Made by a program: the position numbers and the translations under genes. From assembly GCF_030296675.1 (NCBI RefSeq), contig NZ_AP027736.1:2604001-2668000 (forward strand): DNA of 64,000 nt, in the 5' to 3' direction. Below are positions 1-10,100 of the stretch, one piece after another. Under the pieces are notes generated by a model. It saw nothing but the letters and a program-made list of their open reading frames with translations. It was not told where the DNA came from and made no database searches. This stretch comes from Demequina sediminis (lineage in GTDB: Bacteria; Actinomycetota; Actinomycetes; Actinomycetales; Demequinaceae). How positions within the stretch are numbered: position 1 is the stretch's first letter; every line of letters begins with the position of its first letter.

Positions 1-5
1 GTGAC

Positions 6-830
6 GTGCGCATCGACCTCCACACCCACTCGTCCGTCTCGGACGGCACCGGCACGCCCGCGCAGGTGATGCGCGAGGCCGCGGCCGCGGGACTCGACGT
101 GGTCGCGCTCGCGGACCACGATTCGACCGACGGCTGGGACGAGGCCGCCGCCGAGGCCGACCGTCTGGGGCTCGGCTTCGTGCCGGCAATCGAGGTGTCG
201 GCACGCGACCGGTGGGTCTCGATTCACATGCTCGCGTACTGGCCGCGAAGGAACGATGCTGGCCTCGCCGAGATCCTGTCGCTCACCAGGGAGGCCAGGC
301 TGGGGCGCGCGCGGTCCATGGTCGAGAAGATCGCGATCGACTACGAGCTCGCGTGGGAGGACGTGGTCGAGCAGGCGGGTGGCGCCGCGACGGTGGGGCG
401 GCCCCACATCGCCGATGCGCTCGTGGCGCGCGGTCACTTCCGCGTGCGCGACGAGGTCTTTGTCGAGGTGCTGCACAACAGTTCGCCGTATTACGTGCCG
501 CACTACGCTCCGGACGTTCACGATGCCGTGCGAGCCATCCGCTCGGCGGGAGGTGTGCCGGTCTTCGCTCATCCAGGGGCCCACGCGCGGGGGCGGGTCG
601 TGTCCGACTCGGTGATCGCGTCGCTCGCCGCGGCGGGGCTCGCGGGGCTCGAGGTGGACCACCGGGACCACGACGCGAACCAGATCGAGCGGCTCGGCGA
701 GCTCGCGGAGCGTCATGGGCTCATCCGGACGGGGTCGTCGGACTATCACGGCATGGGCAAGCTCAACCGGCTGGGCGAGAACCTCACGTCGGAGGCGGCC
801 TTCGAGGCGCTGGTGGCGCAGCGCGGGTAG
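6..830 (+). CDS. PHP-domain metal-dependent phosphoesterase
   Basis: The protein has 274 aa. It opens with DLHTHSSVSDGT, followed by ALADHDSTDGW, a conserved HPGAH near residue 195 and GSSDYHG near residue 245. These are the His/Asp clusters that bind the metal ions of the PHP superfamily. Single-domain bacterial PHP proteins of this size include 3',5'-nucleotide phosphatases and the 5'-3' exoribonuclease RNase AM, so a nucleotide or RNA phosphoesterase role is likely but the substrate cannot be read. The GTG start follows a TGA at bases 2-4, so it probably continues an operon from outside the window. It converges on the RNA helicase gene across a strong hairpin. Confidence 0.88.
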   Translation: MRIDLHTHSSVSDGTGTPAQVMREAAAAGLDVVALADHDSTDGWDEAAAEADRLGLGFVPAIEVSARDRWVSIHMLAYWPRRNDAGLAEILSLTREARLGRARSMVEKIAIDYELAWEDVVEQAGGAATVGRPHIADALVARGHFRVRDEVFVEVLHNSSPYYVPHYAPDVHDAVRAIRSAGGVPVFAHPGAHARGRVVSDSVIASLAAAGLAGLEVDHRDHDANQIERLGELAERHGLIRTGSSDYHGMGKLNRLGENLTSEAAFEALVAQRG

Positions 831-878
831 CGGAGGCGGAGTGCGTGGCTGGGGCTGCGGCGACACCGAGCCCCACGG

Positions 879-916
879 CAGAAGGGGCGGGACCCTCGCG
901 GGTCCCGCCCCTTCTG
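879..916. terminator. Bidirectional hairpin terminator
   Basis: A perfect 17-bp stem (879-895 with 900-916) closes a TCGC loop between two convergent genes. GC-rich hairpins without a long T tract are usual terminators in actinobacteria. Confidence 0.8.
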
Positions 917-928
917 CGACGATTCGTG

Positions 929-2518
929 CTACTCGCCCGCGGGCTGTGCCTGAGCCGGCGCGGCTCCCTCGCCCGAGCCGCCACCCGAGCGGCGGCGACG
1001 ACGGTTGCGGTTGCGGCGCGGCGCGGCCTCGCCCTCGGCGGACTCCGCACGAGGAGCGCGGGGCTCACGGGGCTCGCTGGTGCCCTCGCCCGAGGAGTCG
1101 CTCGCGCCCGAGCGGCGACGCTCGCCGCCGCGGCCACCGTCACGACCACCACGGCCGCCGTCGCGACCGCCGCGGCCACCGTCGCGACCGCCCGACGCGG
1201 GCTTCTTGCCCGTCTCACCGAGGTCCTCGAGGGTCTCCGCCTCGAGTCCGGCGCGCGTGCGCTGGTCGCGGGGCAGGCGTCCCTTGGTGCCGGCCGGGAT
1301 GTCCAGGTCCTCGTACAGATGCGGCGAGGAGGAGTACGTCTCCTGCGGCTCGGGGTAGCCGAGGTCGAGCGCCTTGTCGATGAGGGACCAGCGCGGGAGG
1401 TCGTCCCAGTCCACAAACGTTACGGCGGTGCCGGTCTTGCCCGCGCGGCCCGTACGGCCGATGCGGTGGAGGTACGTCTTCTCGTCCTCGGGGCACTGGT
1501 AGTTGACCACGTGGGTGACGTCCTCGACGTCGATGCCGCGCGCCGCGACATCGGTCGCCACGAGGATGTCGATCTTGCCGGTGCGGAACGCACGCAGGGC
1601 CTGCTCGCGGGCGCCCTGGCCCAGGTCGCCGTGGATCGCCCCGGCTGCGAAGCCGCGCTCGCGCAGGTCATCGGAGACCTTGGCAGCGGTGCGCTTGGTG
1701 CGCGCGAACACCACGGTGAGGCCGCGGCCGTTCGCCTGCAGGAGTCGTGCGAGCACCTCGACCTTGTCGAGGGCGTGGGCGCGGTAGACCACCTGCTTGA
1801 TGGCCTTGACGGTCGCGCCGTCGTCGTCGGGGTCGGCCGCACGGATGTGCGTGGGCTGGGTCATGTAGCGGCGCGCGAGGCTCACGACGGCACCCGGCAT
1901 GGTCGCGGAGAAGAGCATGGTGTGGCGCGAGGCGGGCGTCGCGGACAGCAGCTTCTCGACGTCGGGAAGGAAGCCCAGGTCGAGCATCTCGTCGGCCTCG
2001 TCGAGCACCACGGTGCGCACGTAGCGGAGGTCGAGGTGACCCTGGTTGAGGAGGTCGATCAGGCGGCCCGCGGTGCCCACGATCACGTCGGCACCCTTCT
2101 GGAGCGCCTCGATCTGGGGCTCGTATGCGCGGCCTCCGTAGATCTGCACGATCCTCACGGCGCGCTTGCGCGATGCCATCTCGAGGTCGCCGGCCACCTG
2201 CACGGCGAGCTCACGCGTGGGGGCGACGATCAGCACCTGGGGCTTGCCCTTGGCCTCGCCGAGGGCCTCGTAGGCCTCCTCGCCGGGGGCCGCCGTGCGC
2301 TGCAGCGCGGGGATGCCGAATCCCAGCGTCTTGCCGGTGCCGGTCTTGGCCTGGCCGATGATGTCGTGTCCAGCGAGGGCCACGGGAAGGGTCATCGCCT
2401 GAATCGGGAAGGGGGCGACGATCCCCTTCTCGGCGAGGGCCTCGACGATTCTCGGGTCGACGTCGTAGTCGGCGAAGGTGGTGTCGGACTTCTGCATGCT
2501 GGCATGCGTCTCGGTCAT
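929..2518 (-). CDS. DEAD-box ATP-dependent RNA helicase
   Basis: This 529-aa protein unwinds RNA using ATP. In order it shows the Q-motif region (FPIQAMTLP), Walker A AKTGTGKT, PTRELA, the DEAD box in VLDEADEMLDLGF, FSATMP, and HRIGRTGRAGK of motif VI. Two RecA-like domains are complete. The C-terminal ~130 residues are low complexity: an RGG-type tract built of DGGRGGR repeats, then an Arg-rich RNRRRRRSGG segment, as in CsdA/RhlE-like helicases that bind structured RNA in ribosome assembly or cold response. The ATG start is at 2518. The neighbouring DUF3107 gene lies upstream in the same direction, an order also found in mycobacteria (from memory). Exact paralogue name not assigned. Confidence 0.95.
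   Translation of the reverse strand: MTETHASMQKSDTTFADYDVDPRIVEALAEKGIVAPFPIQAMTLPVALAGHDIIGQAKTGTGKTLGFGIPALQRTAAPGEEAYEALGEAKGKPQVLIVAPTRELAVQVAGDLEMASRKRAVRIVQIYGGRAYEPQIEALQKGADVIVGTAGRLIDLLNQGHLDLRYVRTVVLDEADEMLDLGFLPDVEKLLSATPASRHTMLFSATMPGAVVSLARRYMTQPTHIRAADPDDDGATVKAIKQVVYRAHALDKVEVLARLLQANGRGLTVVFARTKRTAAKVSDDLRERGFAAGAIHGDLGQGAREQALRAFRTGKIDILVATDVAARGIDVEDVTHVVNYQCPEDEKTYLHRIGRTGRAGKTGTAVTFVDWDDLPRWSLIDKALDLGYPEPQETYSSSPHLYEDLDIPAGTKGRLPRDQRTRAGLEAETLEDLGETGKKPASGGRDGGRGGRDGGRGGRDGGRGGERRRSGASDSSGEGTSEPREPRAPRAESAEGEAAPRRNRNRRRRRSGGGSGEGAAPAQAQPAGE
1124..1189 (-). repeat. Tandem 21-bp repeat encoding DGGRGGR units
   Basis: About three near-identical 21-bp units lie inside the helicase gene and encode the RGG box of its tail. 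Such in-frame repeats can change copy number without breaking the frame. Confidence 0.75.
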
Positions 2519-2703
2519 GATGCTCCGATGATTTCGTGGGCGCGTGGCGCCGTAAGGCGGGCAGCCGATCGCGAATCATCTTCAGAGCGGCTCGTCGCTG
2601 TCTTCAGCGGTACCGCGTTTCACATGACGACCGGTCAGCCCCGGGTCGGTAGCCAGTGTACCGGCCAGGGCTGACGTCGCGGTAGGTCCGTGCGGCGTGT
2701 GCC

Positions 2704-2922
2704 TCAGGCGCCGAAGCCGACGCGGCGCTTGGTCTCCTCGCCGATGTCCACATAGCCGAGCGCGCTCGCGGGAATGACGACGCGCCGACCCTTGGCGTCG
2801 GTGAGGTCGAGCGTGCCGCCCTGGACGGCCTCGGCGACCGCCTTGGCGACCGCGTCCGAGGTCATGTCCGTGTCGATCGCGATCTCACGCGAGACGTTCT
2901 GAATGCCGATCCTGATCTCCAC
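2704..2922 (-). CDS. DUF3107 family protein
   Basis: A 72-aa soluble protein matching the short actinobacterial DUF3107 family: it begins VEIRIGIQNVSRE, has the central segment GRRVVIPASALGYVDIG and ends RRVGFGA. Function is unknown. I chose the GTG at 2922 rather than an upstream TTG, because family members start at this V(E)I/V(E)V motif and a GGAG lies about ten bases before it. It is divergent from the DUF3152 gene; their -10 elements overlap around 2958-2965. It sits upstream of the RNA helicase, as in M. tuberculosis (from memory), which suggests a conserved but undefined link. Confidence 0.85.
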   Translation of the reverse strand: MEIRIGIQNVSREIAIDTDMTSDAVAKAVAEAVQGGTLDLTDAKGRRVVIPASALGYVDIGEETKRRVGFGA

Positions 2923-2959
2923 GGTGCGCTCCAATGCTTAGCGTGCTGCTCTCCGCCCT

Positions 2960-2965
2960 TATCCT
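2960..2965 (+). promoter_or_regulatory. Leaderless -10 box of the DUF3152 gene
   Basis: TATCCT ends six bases before the ATG at 2972, so transcription would begin at the start codon. Confidence 0.55.
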
Positions 2966-2971
2966 AGGGCG

Positions 2972-3877
2972 ATGACTCGGCGCTCCGGAGGCCTGTTCGC
3001 GGGCAGGGGAATCGCCCTTCCCGGCCTCGCGGTGACCGTCGTGACGGTCATCGTCGCGTTCGCGCTCGGGCTCGGCACAGGGTGGCTCTCGGGCTACGTC
3101 CCCGACGCCTACCGCGCGTGGCGCGAGGGCCCGTCGCCGTCCCCCTCGCCGTCGGTCAGCGCGAGCCCCGAGGTCGACGTCTCGCTGCCGCCCCTCGAGC
3201 CCATCACCAGGGAGTTGGATGAGGACGATGCCGCGGCCGGGGTGGTGACGACCGCCGTGGTGACGCGCGGTGCGGGCACGTTCAGCTCGATTCCCGGCAT
3301 CACCGCCGAGGTCGACGACGCGGGACCCGTGCGCTACGTCAGGATCGACGTCGAGGACGGCGTGACCCTCGACAACGTGGCGCTCGTCGACTACGTCATG
3401 ACCACCCTCAACGATCCTCGCGGCTGGGGTTCCGCCGGCCGCCTGCAGTTCGTGTTGACCGAGGGCGCGGCCGACATCCGCATCGTCTTCGCGAGCCCGC
3501 ACACGGTCGTGTCCCGGTGTCCCGATCCCCACATTCCCGCCACCCTGAGTGGGGGCTCGGCCACCCCCGAGCCCAGCGCCTCGGCGACGCCCATGCCCAG
3601 CGCATCGGCCTCTCCTGCCGTGACGGTGCCGTGTGCCGTTCAGGGAATCGTGCCCATCTCCGTCTACGACTGGACCGCGGGACTCGCGACCTACGGCGAC
3701 AACCGATCGCAGTCGCGCGTCCACCTGCTCAATCACGGCGTGGGTCACGTGCTCGGGGAGCCGGACGTCGCGTGCGAGTCCGGCCGTGCGTCCGTCATGG
3801 TGGACCAGTCGCAGCCTCTTCCCGAGGGCTGCCAGGTCAACGAGTGGCCGTTCCCCGACGCGGACACGTCCGGCTGA
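2972..3877 (+). CDS. DUF3152 protein, degenerate zincin motif
   Basis: A 301-aa membrane-anchored extracytoplasmic protein: a single TM helix at residues 15-35, a Pro/Ser linker, then the DUF3152 domain in the C-terminal ~200 residues. Family members, as I know them, carry a metzincin-like HEVGHxLGHGH motif. Here the matching segment reads NHGVGHVLGEPDVAC, so the catalytic Glu is Gly and the third His is absent, while the two helix His residues and the downstream VM..Q stretch remain. A second low-complexity Pro/Ser insert (PEPSASATPMPSASAS) interrupts the domain. It may be an inactive or binding-only member. Transcription is probably leaderless. Confidence 0.85.
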   Translation: MTRRSGGLFAGRGIALPGLAVTVVTVIVAFALGLGTGWLSGYVPDAYRAWREGPSPSPSPSVSASPEVDVSLPPLEPITRELDEDDAAAGVVTTAVVTRGAGTFSSIPGITAEVDDAGPVRYVRIDVEDGVTLDNVALVDYVMTTLNDPRGWGSAGRLQFVLTEGAADIRIVFASPHTVVSRCPDPHIPATLSGGSATPEPSASATPMPSASASPAVTVPCAVQGIVPISVYDWTAGLATYGDNRSQSRVHLLNHGVGHVLGEPDVACESGRASVMVDQSQPLPEGCQVNEWPFPDADTSG

Positions 3878-3947
3878 TTCCGCGCCGCGCGCCGGGCGCA
3901 GGCGTGGCGTCGGCCTCGGTGTCGGACCCCTCTGATGGGATGTGGAC

Positions 3948-6900
3948 ATGACGTCACCCGGGGGAGCAGCGCTGCGATTGCTGGCGCCCGCGGCCCCTCG
4001 GGAGGTGCCGGAGCTCGACGGCAGGCAGGCCGCCGCCCTCGAGGATGCGCTCGCCGATCGCGTGCCAGGCGACCCGGGTCACCTCGTGATCGTGGGTGCG
4101 CCCGGATCGGGGAAGACCACTGTCGCCGCGCGCATCGCCGTGGAGGCCGTGCGGCGCGGGACGGACGTGTCGCGTGTGCTCGTGATGGCGGCCACCCGCA
4201 CGACGGCCGCCCGGCTGCGGGACCGCGTCTCTCTCGCGCTGGACCGCCCCGTGGGTGCGCCCGTCGTGCGCACCGCCGCCTCGACGGCGCACGCGATCCT
4301 GTCCGCCGAGTCCGCGGCCCACGGCGAGCCGCCTCCCGTGCTCGTCACGGGTGCGGAGCAGGACCAGATCCTGCGCGAGTTGCTCGAGGGGCACGCGAGT
4401 GGCAGGGGCGCCGCGCCCGACTGGGCGGGTGTGATTCCCCCAGAGGCGACGCTGCTGCCCGGCTTCCGGGCCGAGCTGCGGGACCTTCTCATGCGCGCGA
4501 GCGAGGGGGCCTCACTCCCGACCGCCTCGCGGCGCTCGGCCGCGCGACCGAGCGACCCGAGTGGGTCGCCGCGGCCTCGGTCATGGACGAGTACGACGCT
4601 GTCCTCGGGTGGCGATCGATGACCCAGGATCAGGGTGCGCGCTTCGATCCCGCGGTCGTGGTGGCGCAGGCGGCCGATGCCCTTGCCGGGTGGGATGCCG
4701 AGCTCGCGAGGCCGTCGTGGGACCTGGTGATCGTCGACGATGCGCAGGAGCTCACCGCGGCGGGAGTGGGCCTGGTGCGCGCCATCGCCGAGGGCGGTGC
4801 GCGGATCGTGCTGGTGGGCAATGCGGACCAGGCGGTGCAGGGCTACCGGGGCGCGCTGCCGACCGCACTCGCGGATGCGGTAGCGCCCGCGCCGCGAGGC
4901 CTGGGCGCGGGCCTCGCGCGGCTCGGGCCTGGGCATCGCCAGCGTGAGGCGCTGTCCGCCGTGACGTCCGCCGTGGTCGCGAGGATCGGCACCTCGGGTG
5001 TCGGCTCGGCGCGGGAGAGGGGAACCTGGGACCTTGCGGACGGCGAGGTGGAGGTGCTGACCGCGGCGCATCGCCATGCGCACTCGCGTGCGGTGGCCGA
5101 CGCCTTGCGCCGCGCGCGCCACGGTCTCGACGGACCGCCCACGCCGTGGAGCGAGATGGTGGTGATCGCGCGGTCGACCGCCCGGCTTCGCGAGTTGCGT
5201 GCCGACCTCGCGGCGGCCGACATCCCATGCGAGACGCTGGGAGACGGCGCGGCGCTCCATGCCGAGCCTGCCGTGGCGCCCCTGCTGACCCTGATGCGCA
5301 GGGCCGCCGAGTCCGCGCGCGGCGGCGCGTCTCCGTGGGAGGAGCACGAGGTGATGGCCCTGCTCGGCTCGCGCTTGGTGGGCCTCGACCCGGTCGCGCT
5401 GCGACGACTCCGGCGCGCGCTGGTCAAGGAGGAGCGGCTGGGGGCGGGTCGCGAGGCTCCGCGGAACTGCTGGTCGAGGCCATCACGGACCCCGCCCGCT
5501 GGGCTACGCTGGCGACCCCGGACGCCCGGCTCGCGGAGCGCGCCTCCGCGGCGCTGCGCGCGGGCACCGAGGCCGCGCGGGACGGCACGCCGGCCACCGT
5601 CGCGTGGGCCGTGTGGAACGCGCTCGGAGTGGCCGAGGAGTGGCGCGCGGCGGCGCTCGCGGGATCGGCCCGCGACGACTCGGACCTTGATGCCGTTGTC
5701 GCGGTGATGAAGGCGGCGGCGCTGTACGTCGAGCGGATGCCGTCGGCCTCCGTCGAGTCCTTCGTCGATCACCTCGAGGGGCAGGACTTCGCGGCCGACT
5801 CCCTGGGGGCGCGGGCGCGCGTGCGGGACGCCGTCGCGTTCTGCACGCCGGCCTCCGCCGCGGGGCGCGAGTGGGAGGTTGCGGTGGTCGCGGGTCTGGA
5901 GGAGGGCGTGTGGCCCGACACGCGGCTTCGCGACGCCGTGCTCGGCGCGCAGCATCTCGCGGAGATCCTCGCCGGCCGCGCGGAGGCCGTGCCGCTGCCC
6001 GCGGCGGCACGTGCGGACTCCGCACGCGTGGCGCGGCGTGCGGTGATCGACGACGAGACCCGCTCCTTCGCCGTGGCGGTGTCGCGGGCGCGCCGGCGTC
6101 TGGTCCTCACGTGCGTCGACGGAGAGGAGCAGCGGCCCTCGCGATACGTCGCGTGGGCGAGCGTCGCCGCCGCGGTTGAACCGCAACCGGCCGAGCTCGA
6201 TCGCCGCATCGCCGACCTCCGCGGCGCGGTCGCGGCGGTGCGCGTGGGTGCGCTCTCGGCGCGCGACGCGACGCGGGCCGCCCACGTCGAGACCCTGGCG
6301 AGGCTCGCGCGGCAGGGCGTGGCGGGCGCCGACCCCGGTCAGTGGCACGGCGTCCCCGAGTGGTCGAGCCAGTCCGGAATGTGGCACGACGGACAACCCG
6401 TGCGGGTGTCGCCGTCGCGCCTCGAATCGCTCGAGCGATGCCCGCTGCGGTGGGCGGTTGAGACCGTGGGCGGCACCGCGGAGGCGGGAGAGAAGCAGGT
6501 GCTCGGCACCGTCATCCACGAGATCGCGGCCGCGCTCCCGCACGGCACCGCGCCCGAGCTCGCGCGTGCGCTCGACGAGAGGTGGGGCGAGGTCGGTGGC
6601 ACCGACACCTGGCCCGATCGCGTGCTGCGAGAGCGGGCCGACTCCATGATCAGGCGGCTGGGCGCATACGTCGCCTCCTCGGCCGCGTCCGCGGTCGAGG
6701 TCGAGCAGCCGTTCGCCGTCGAGATCGACCGTGCGGTTGTCGCGGGCAGCGCCGATCGCGTCGAGACGCGCGACGGCGTCACGAGGATCGTCGACCTCAA
6801 GACGGGAGCGTCCGCTCCGAGTGCCGCCGAGGCCGCGCACCACGCGCAGCTGGCGATGTATCAGCTGGCCGCCGCGCACGGGGCGTTCCCCGGGGTCGAT

Positions 6901-7128
6901 CACGCTGACGGCGCGGCGCTCGTCTACGTGGGTGGCACCTCCAAGGGGCCCACGCTGCGGGAGCAGCCGGCGATCGACGTCGAGGCGACGACGGCGCGGC
7001 TCGCCGAGGCCGTGGAGGTCATGGTGGCGGCGGAGTTCGAGGCGCGGCAGAACGACCTGTGCGGGCACTGTCCCGCGCGTCGCTCATGCCCCGCGTGGGC
7101 GACGGGTCGCCAGGTGACGGACTCGTGA
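3948..7128 (+). CDS. adnA: AdnA-like helicase-nuclease subunit (two frameshifts)
   Basis: This is the first subunit of the actinobacterial AdnAB motor-nuclease that resects double-strand breaks. The N-terminal UvrD-like motor has Walker A GAPGSGKTT at residues 50-58 and an atypical motif II, VIVDDAQEL, instead of DExQ. Motif VI is VAVSRARRRL. The C-terminal RecB-like nuclease has LGTVIHEIA, the metal site IVDLKTG and cysteines LERCP plus CGHCPARRSC that fit an Fe-S cluster. The frame breaks at G runs 4505-4509 and 5440-5444; one added G at each restores a continuous protein of about 1,060 aa. Both breaks look like sequence errors. ATG 3948 is preferred; GTG 3942 is possible. The end overlaps adnB by GTGA. 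Confidence 0.88.
4505..4509 (+). other. Frameshift site 1 in adnA (G5, expected G6)
   Basis: Upstream frame reads ...LLMRASEG; downstream frame reads GLTPDRLAALG. One extra G joins them seamlessly. Confidence 0.85.
5440..5444 (+). other. Frameshift site 2 in adnA (G5, expected G6)
   Basis: Upstream frame reads KEERLG; downstream frame reads GSRGSAELLVEAIT. One extra G joins them. Confidence 0.85.
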
Positions 7129-10100
7129 GCGCCGAGGACGGCGTGGTGGACGGCATGGTGGACGGTGTCGTGGCCGGGCGCGGGCGCGACGTCGGAGACC
7201 TCGCGGAGATCGTCACCCCTGGACGCCCGCCCACGGAGGAGCAGGCCGCGATCATCGGCGCGGGGCTCGACCCCATGCTCGTCGTCGCCGGGGCGGGATC
7301 GGGCAAGACAGAGACCCTGTCGCTGCGCATCGTCTACCTGCTCGATCATGCGCAGCGCCTGTTCGGCACGCCCATCTCTCCCGACGAGATTCTGTGCCTC
7401 ACGTTCACGCGCAAGGCGGCGGCCGAGATCGCCGAGCGCGCGGAGGAGCGCATTGCGGCGGTCTTTGGCGCCGATCCCTCGCGCCCTCCCGCCTCGGTGT
7501 CGACCTACAACGCCTACGCCGCTCAGCTGGTCGCCGAGCACGGGCTGCGACTGGGCGTCGATCCCGACGCGACCACGCTGACCGAGGCGGCTCTGTGGCA
7601 GCTGGCCAAGGACGTGGTCGATGGCTGGACCGGCCCGCTTGCGATCGATGCCGCGGTGTCCTCCGTGACGGCAGCCGTGCCGCGCCTCGCGTCCCAGTTG
7701 AGCGATCACGAGCTGTCCCCCTCCGACCTCCGCGACTGGGCGGGTGCGGCGCTCGCGCGCCTCGAGGCGCTGCCCAAGAAGGAGGGAGACGCCGCGCCCG
7801 GCGCGTTCACTCAGGAGCTGCGCAGCAGGGTGGGGCGGCTCCACTCGCTCGTCTCCCTCGCGGACTTGGTCGAGGAGTTCCAGCGCCGCAAGCACGCCGG
7901 CTCACAGCTCGACTTCTCGGATCAGGTCGCGATCGGCGCTCACCTGTCCCGGCTGCCCGCGGTCCAGGACGTGGAGCGCGGGCGCTACCGCGCGGTCCTG
8001 CTCGACGAGTTCCAGGACACGTCGCCCGGCCAGCTGCGGCTCTTTGCTCGCCTCTTCGGCGGCAGCCACCACGTTATGGCAGTCGGCGATCCACACCAGG
8101 CGATCTACGGCTTCAGGGGTGCCTCGGAGAGCGCGCTGCCGATGTTCGTCTCCGAGTTTGGCGGCGATGCCGCGGTGCGCCAGGCCGGGCTGTCCGTGTC
8201 GTGGCGCAATGAGCGGGCCGTCCTCGAGGCGGCGAACGCCGCGGCCGCGCCGTTGCGCGCCGAGTCTGGCGTGGCGGTGCGCGAGCTCCGTTCGCGCGGT
8301 CAGCACCTCGGGACGCCGGAACCTGTGCGTCGCGCCGCCGCGGTCGAGGCGATGGTCCTGCCCGATCACGTCGAGGAGGCCGCCGAGGTCGCGCGCTACA
8401 TCCGCGACAGGCGTGCCGAGCTCGGGCGGCAGCGCGGCGCGGGGGCCGGGGTCCCGACGGCGGCCGTGTTGTGCAGACGCCGCGCCCAGTTCGCCGCGGT
8501 GATCGACGCACTCGTCGCTCACGGACTCGACTATGAGGTCGTCGGCCTCGGCGGACTGGTCGACACCCCCGAGGTGGCCGATCTCATCGCGCTGCTCGAG
8601 ATCGCCCACGACCCGTCGCGAGGGGACTCCGCGATCAGGCTGCTGGCCTCGGAGCGGGTCGCGCTCGGGATCGCGGACCTCGCGGCGCTGCGCGACTGGG
8701 CGCGCGAGCTCGCGGGGCCGCGCGACACGCGGGAGGCCGACACCAGCCTGGTCGACGCGATCGCCTCCCCGCCTCCTCCCGGCTGGACGTCGCGTGAGGG
8801 GCGCGAGCTGAGCGCGGCGGCGCGCGCGCGGATTCACGCGCTGCAGGCGGCCGTCGACGTCGTGCGCACGCGCGCCTACCTGTCGCTGCCCGAGCTCGTC
8901 GTCACCGCGGAGCGGGTCTGGGGCCTCGACATCGAGGCGGCCGTCGCGCGCCCCGACGGCAGGGCGGTGCGCCATGTCGACGCATTCGTCGATGCGTGCC
9001 GACGCTTCGCGGCGGGGGCCGAACGCGCGACACTCGGAGCGTTGCTGGCATGGCTCGACGCCGCGCGCGACAAGGAGGGCGGGCTTGACGCGCCCGTCAC
9101 CGAGCCAGACCCCACCGCGGTGCAGGTGCTGACGGTGCACGCCGCGAAGGGACTCGAGTGGGACATCGTCGCGGTGCCCGGCCTGGTCGACGGCCACTTT
9201 CCCGCCGTGCAGGAGCCGTCGCAGCGCAGGCCCGCCTACACGGATCCGGGCTGGCTCGGGGAACTCGGCGCGCTGCCCTACGAGCTCCGGCTCGACCGCG
9301 CGGATCTCCCGCAGTGGCGATGGCACGATGCCGTCGATCACCGCGACCTGGCCGGCTCCGTGGACGCCTTCCTCGAGGACTGCGGGGCGCATCGGATCGC
9401 GGAGGAGAGGCGCCTGTTCTACGTCGCGATCACGCGGGCGCGCAGCCACGTGCTGCTGTCGGCCTCGTGGCGCACCGGGGGCGCGCGGGTACGCACGCCG
9501 TCGTGCTACCTGCGCGAGCTGGTCGAGCAGGGGCTCGTGTCGGACGAGGCGTGGGCGCCCGCGCCGGACCCCGACGAGCGGCCTGTCGACGTCCCCGTCA
9601 CCGCGCAGTGGCCGCCCGCGCCGACGCCGGCCCAGCTCGCGCGACGCGCTCTCGCGAGCGAGGTGCGTGACGCGATGGGGTCGGTGGAGCCGGATGACGA
9701 CTGGACGGGACTGCCCCTGGGGCGTGAGATCGCCGCGATGCTCGCGGAGAGGACCGAGCGCGCGGCCGGCACTGGCGACGTCGCGATGCCGACCCACCTG
9801 TCGACCTCGGCGCTCGTCGCGCTGCGGCGCGACAGGGACGCCTTCACCGCTCAGCTGCGTCGCCCGTTGCCTGCCGAGCCGACCCCGGCCGCTCGCCGTG
9901 GCAGCCTCCTGCACGCGTGGATCGAGGCGCACTACGGCCACACCCCGCTGCTCTCTCTCGACGACCTTGGCCCCTCCGAGGACGACGGCGACCTCGCGAG
10001 TCTGCGCGAGGCGTTCGCGCGATCCGAGTGGGCGCACCGCACCCCGAGCCACATCGAGGTCGATGTCGAACTCCCCGTCGCCGGCGTCACGATCCGTTCG

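Noticed and set aside
212-2674. An 820-codon plus-strand frame
   Set aside because: It crosses the PHP and helicase genes and a terminator; composition is that of a shadow frame.
4843-7068. A 741-codon minus-strand frame
   Set aside because: It mirrors adnA/adnB; Arg/His-rich composition, no recognisable motif.
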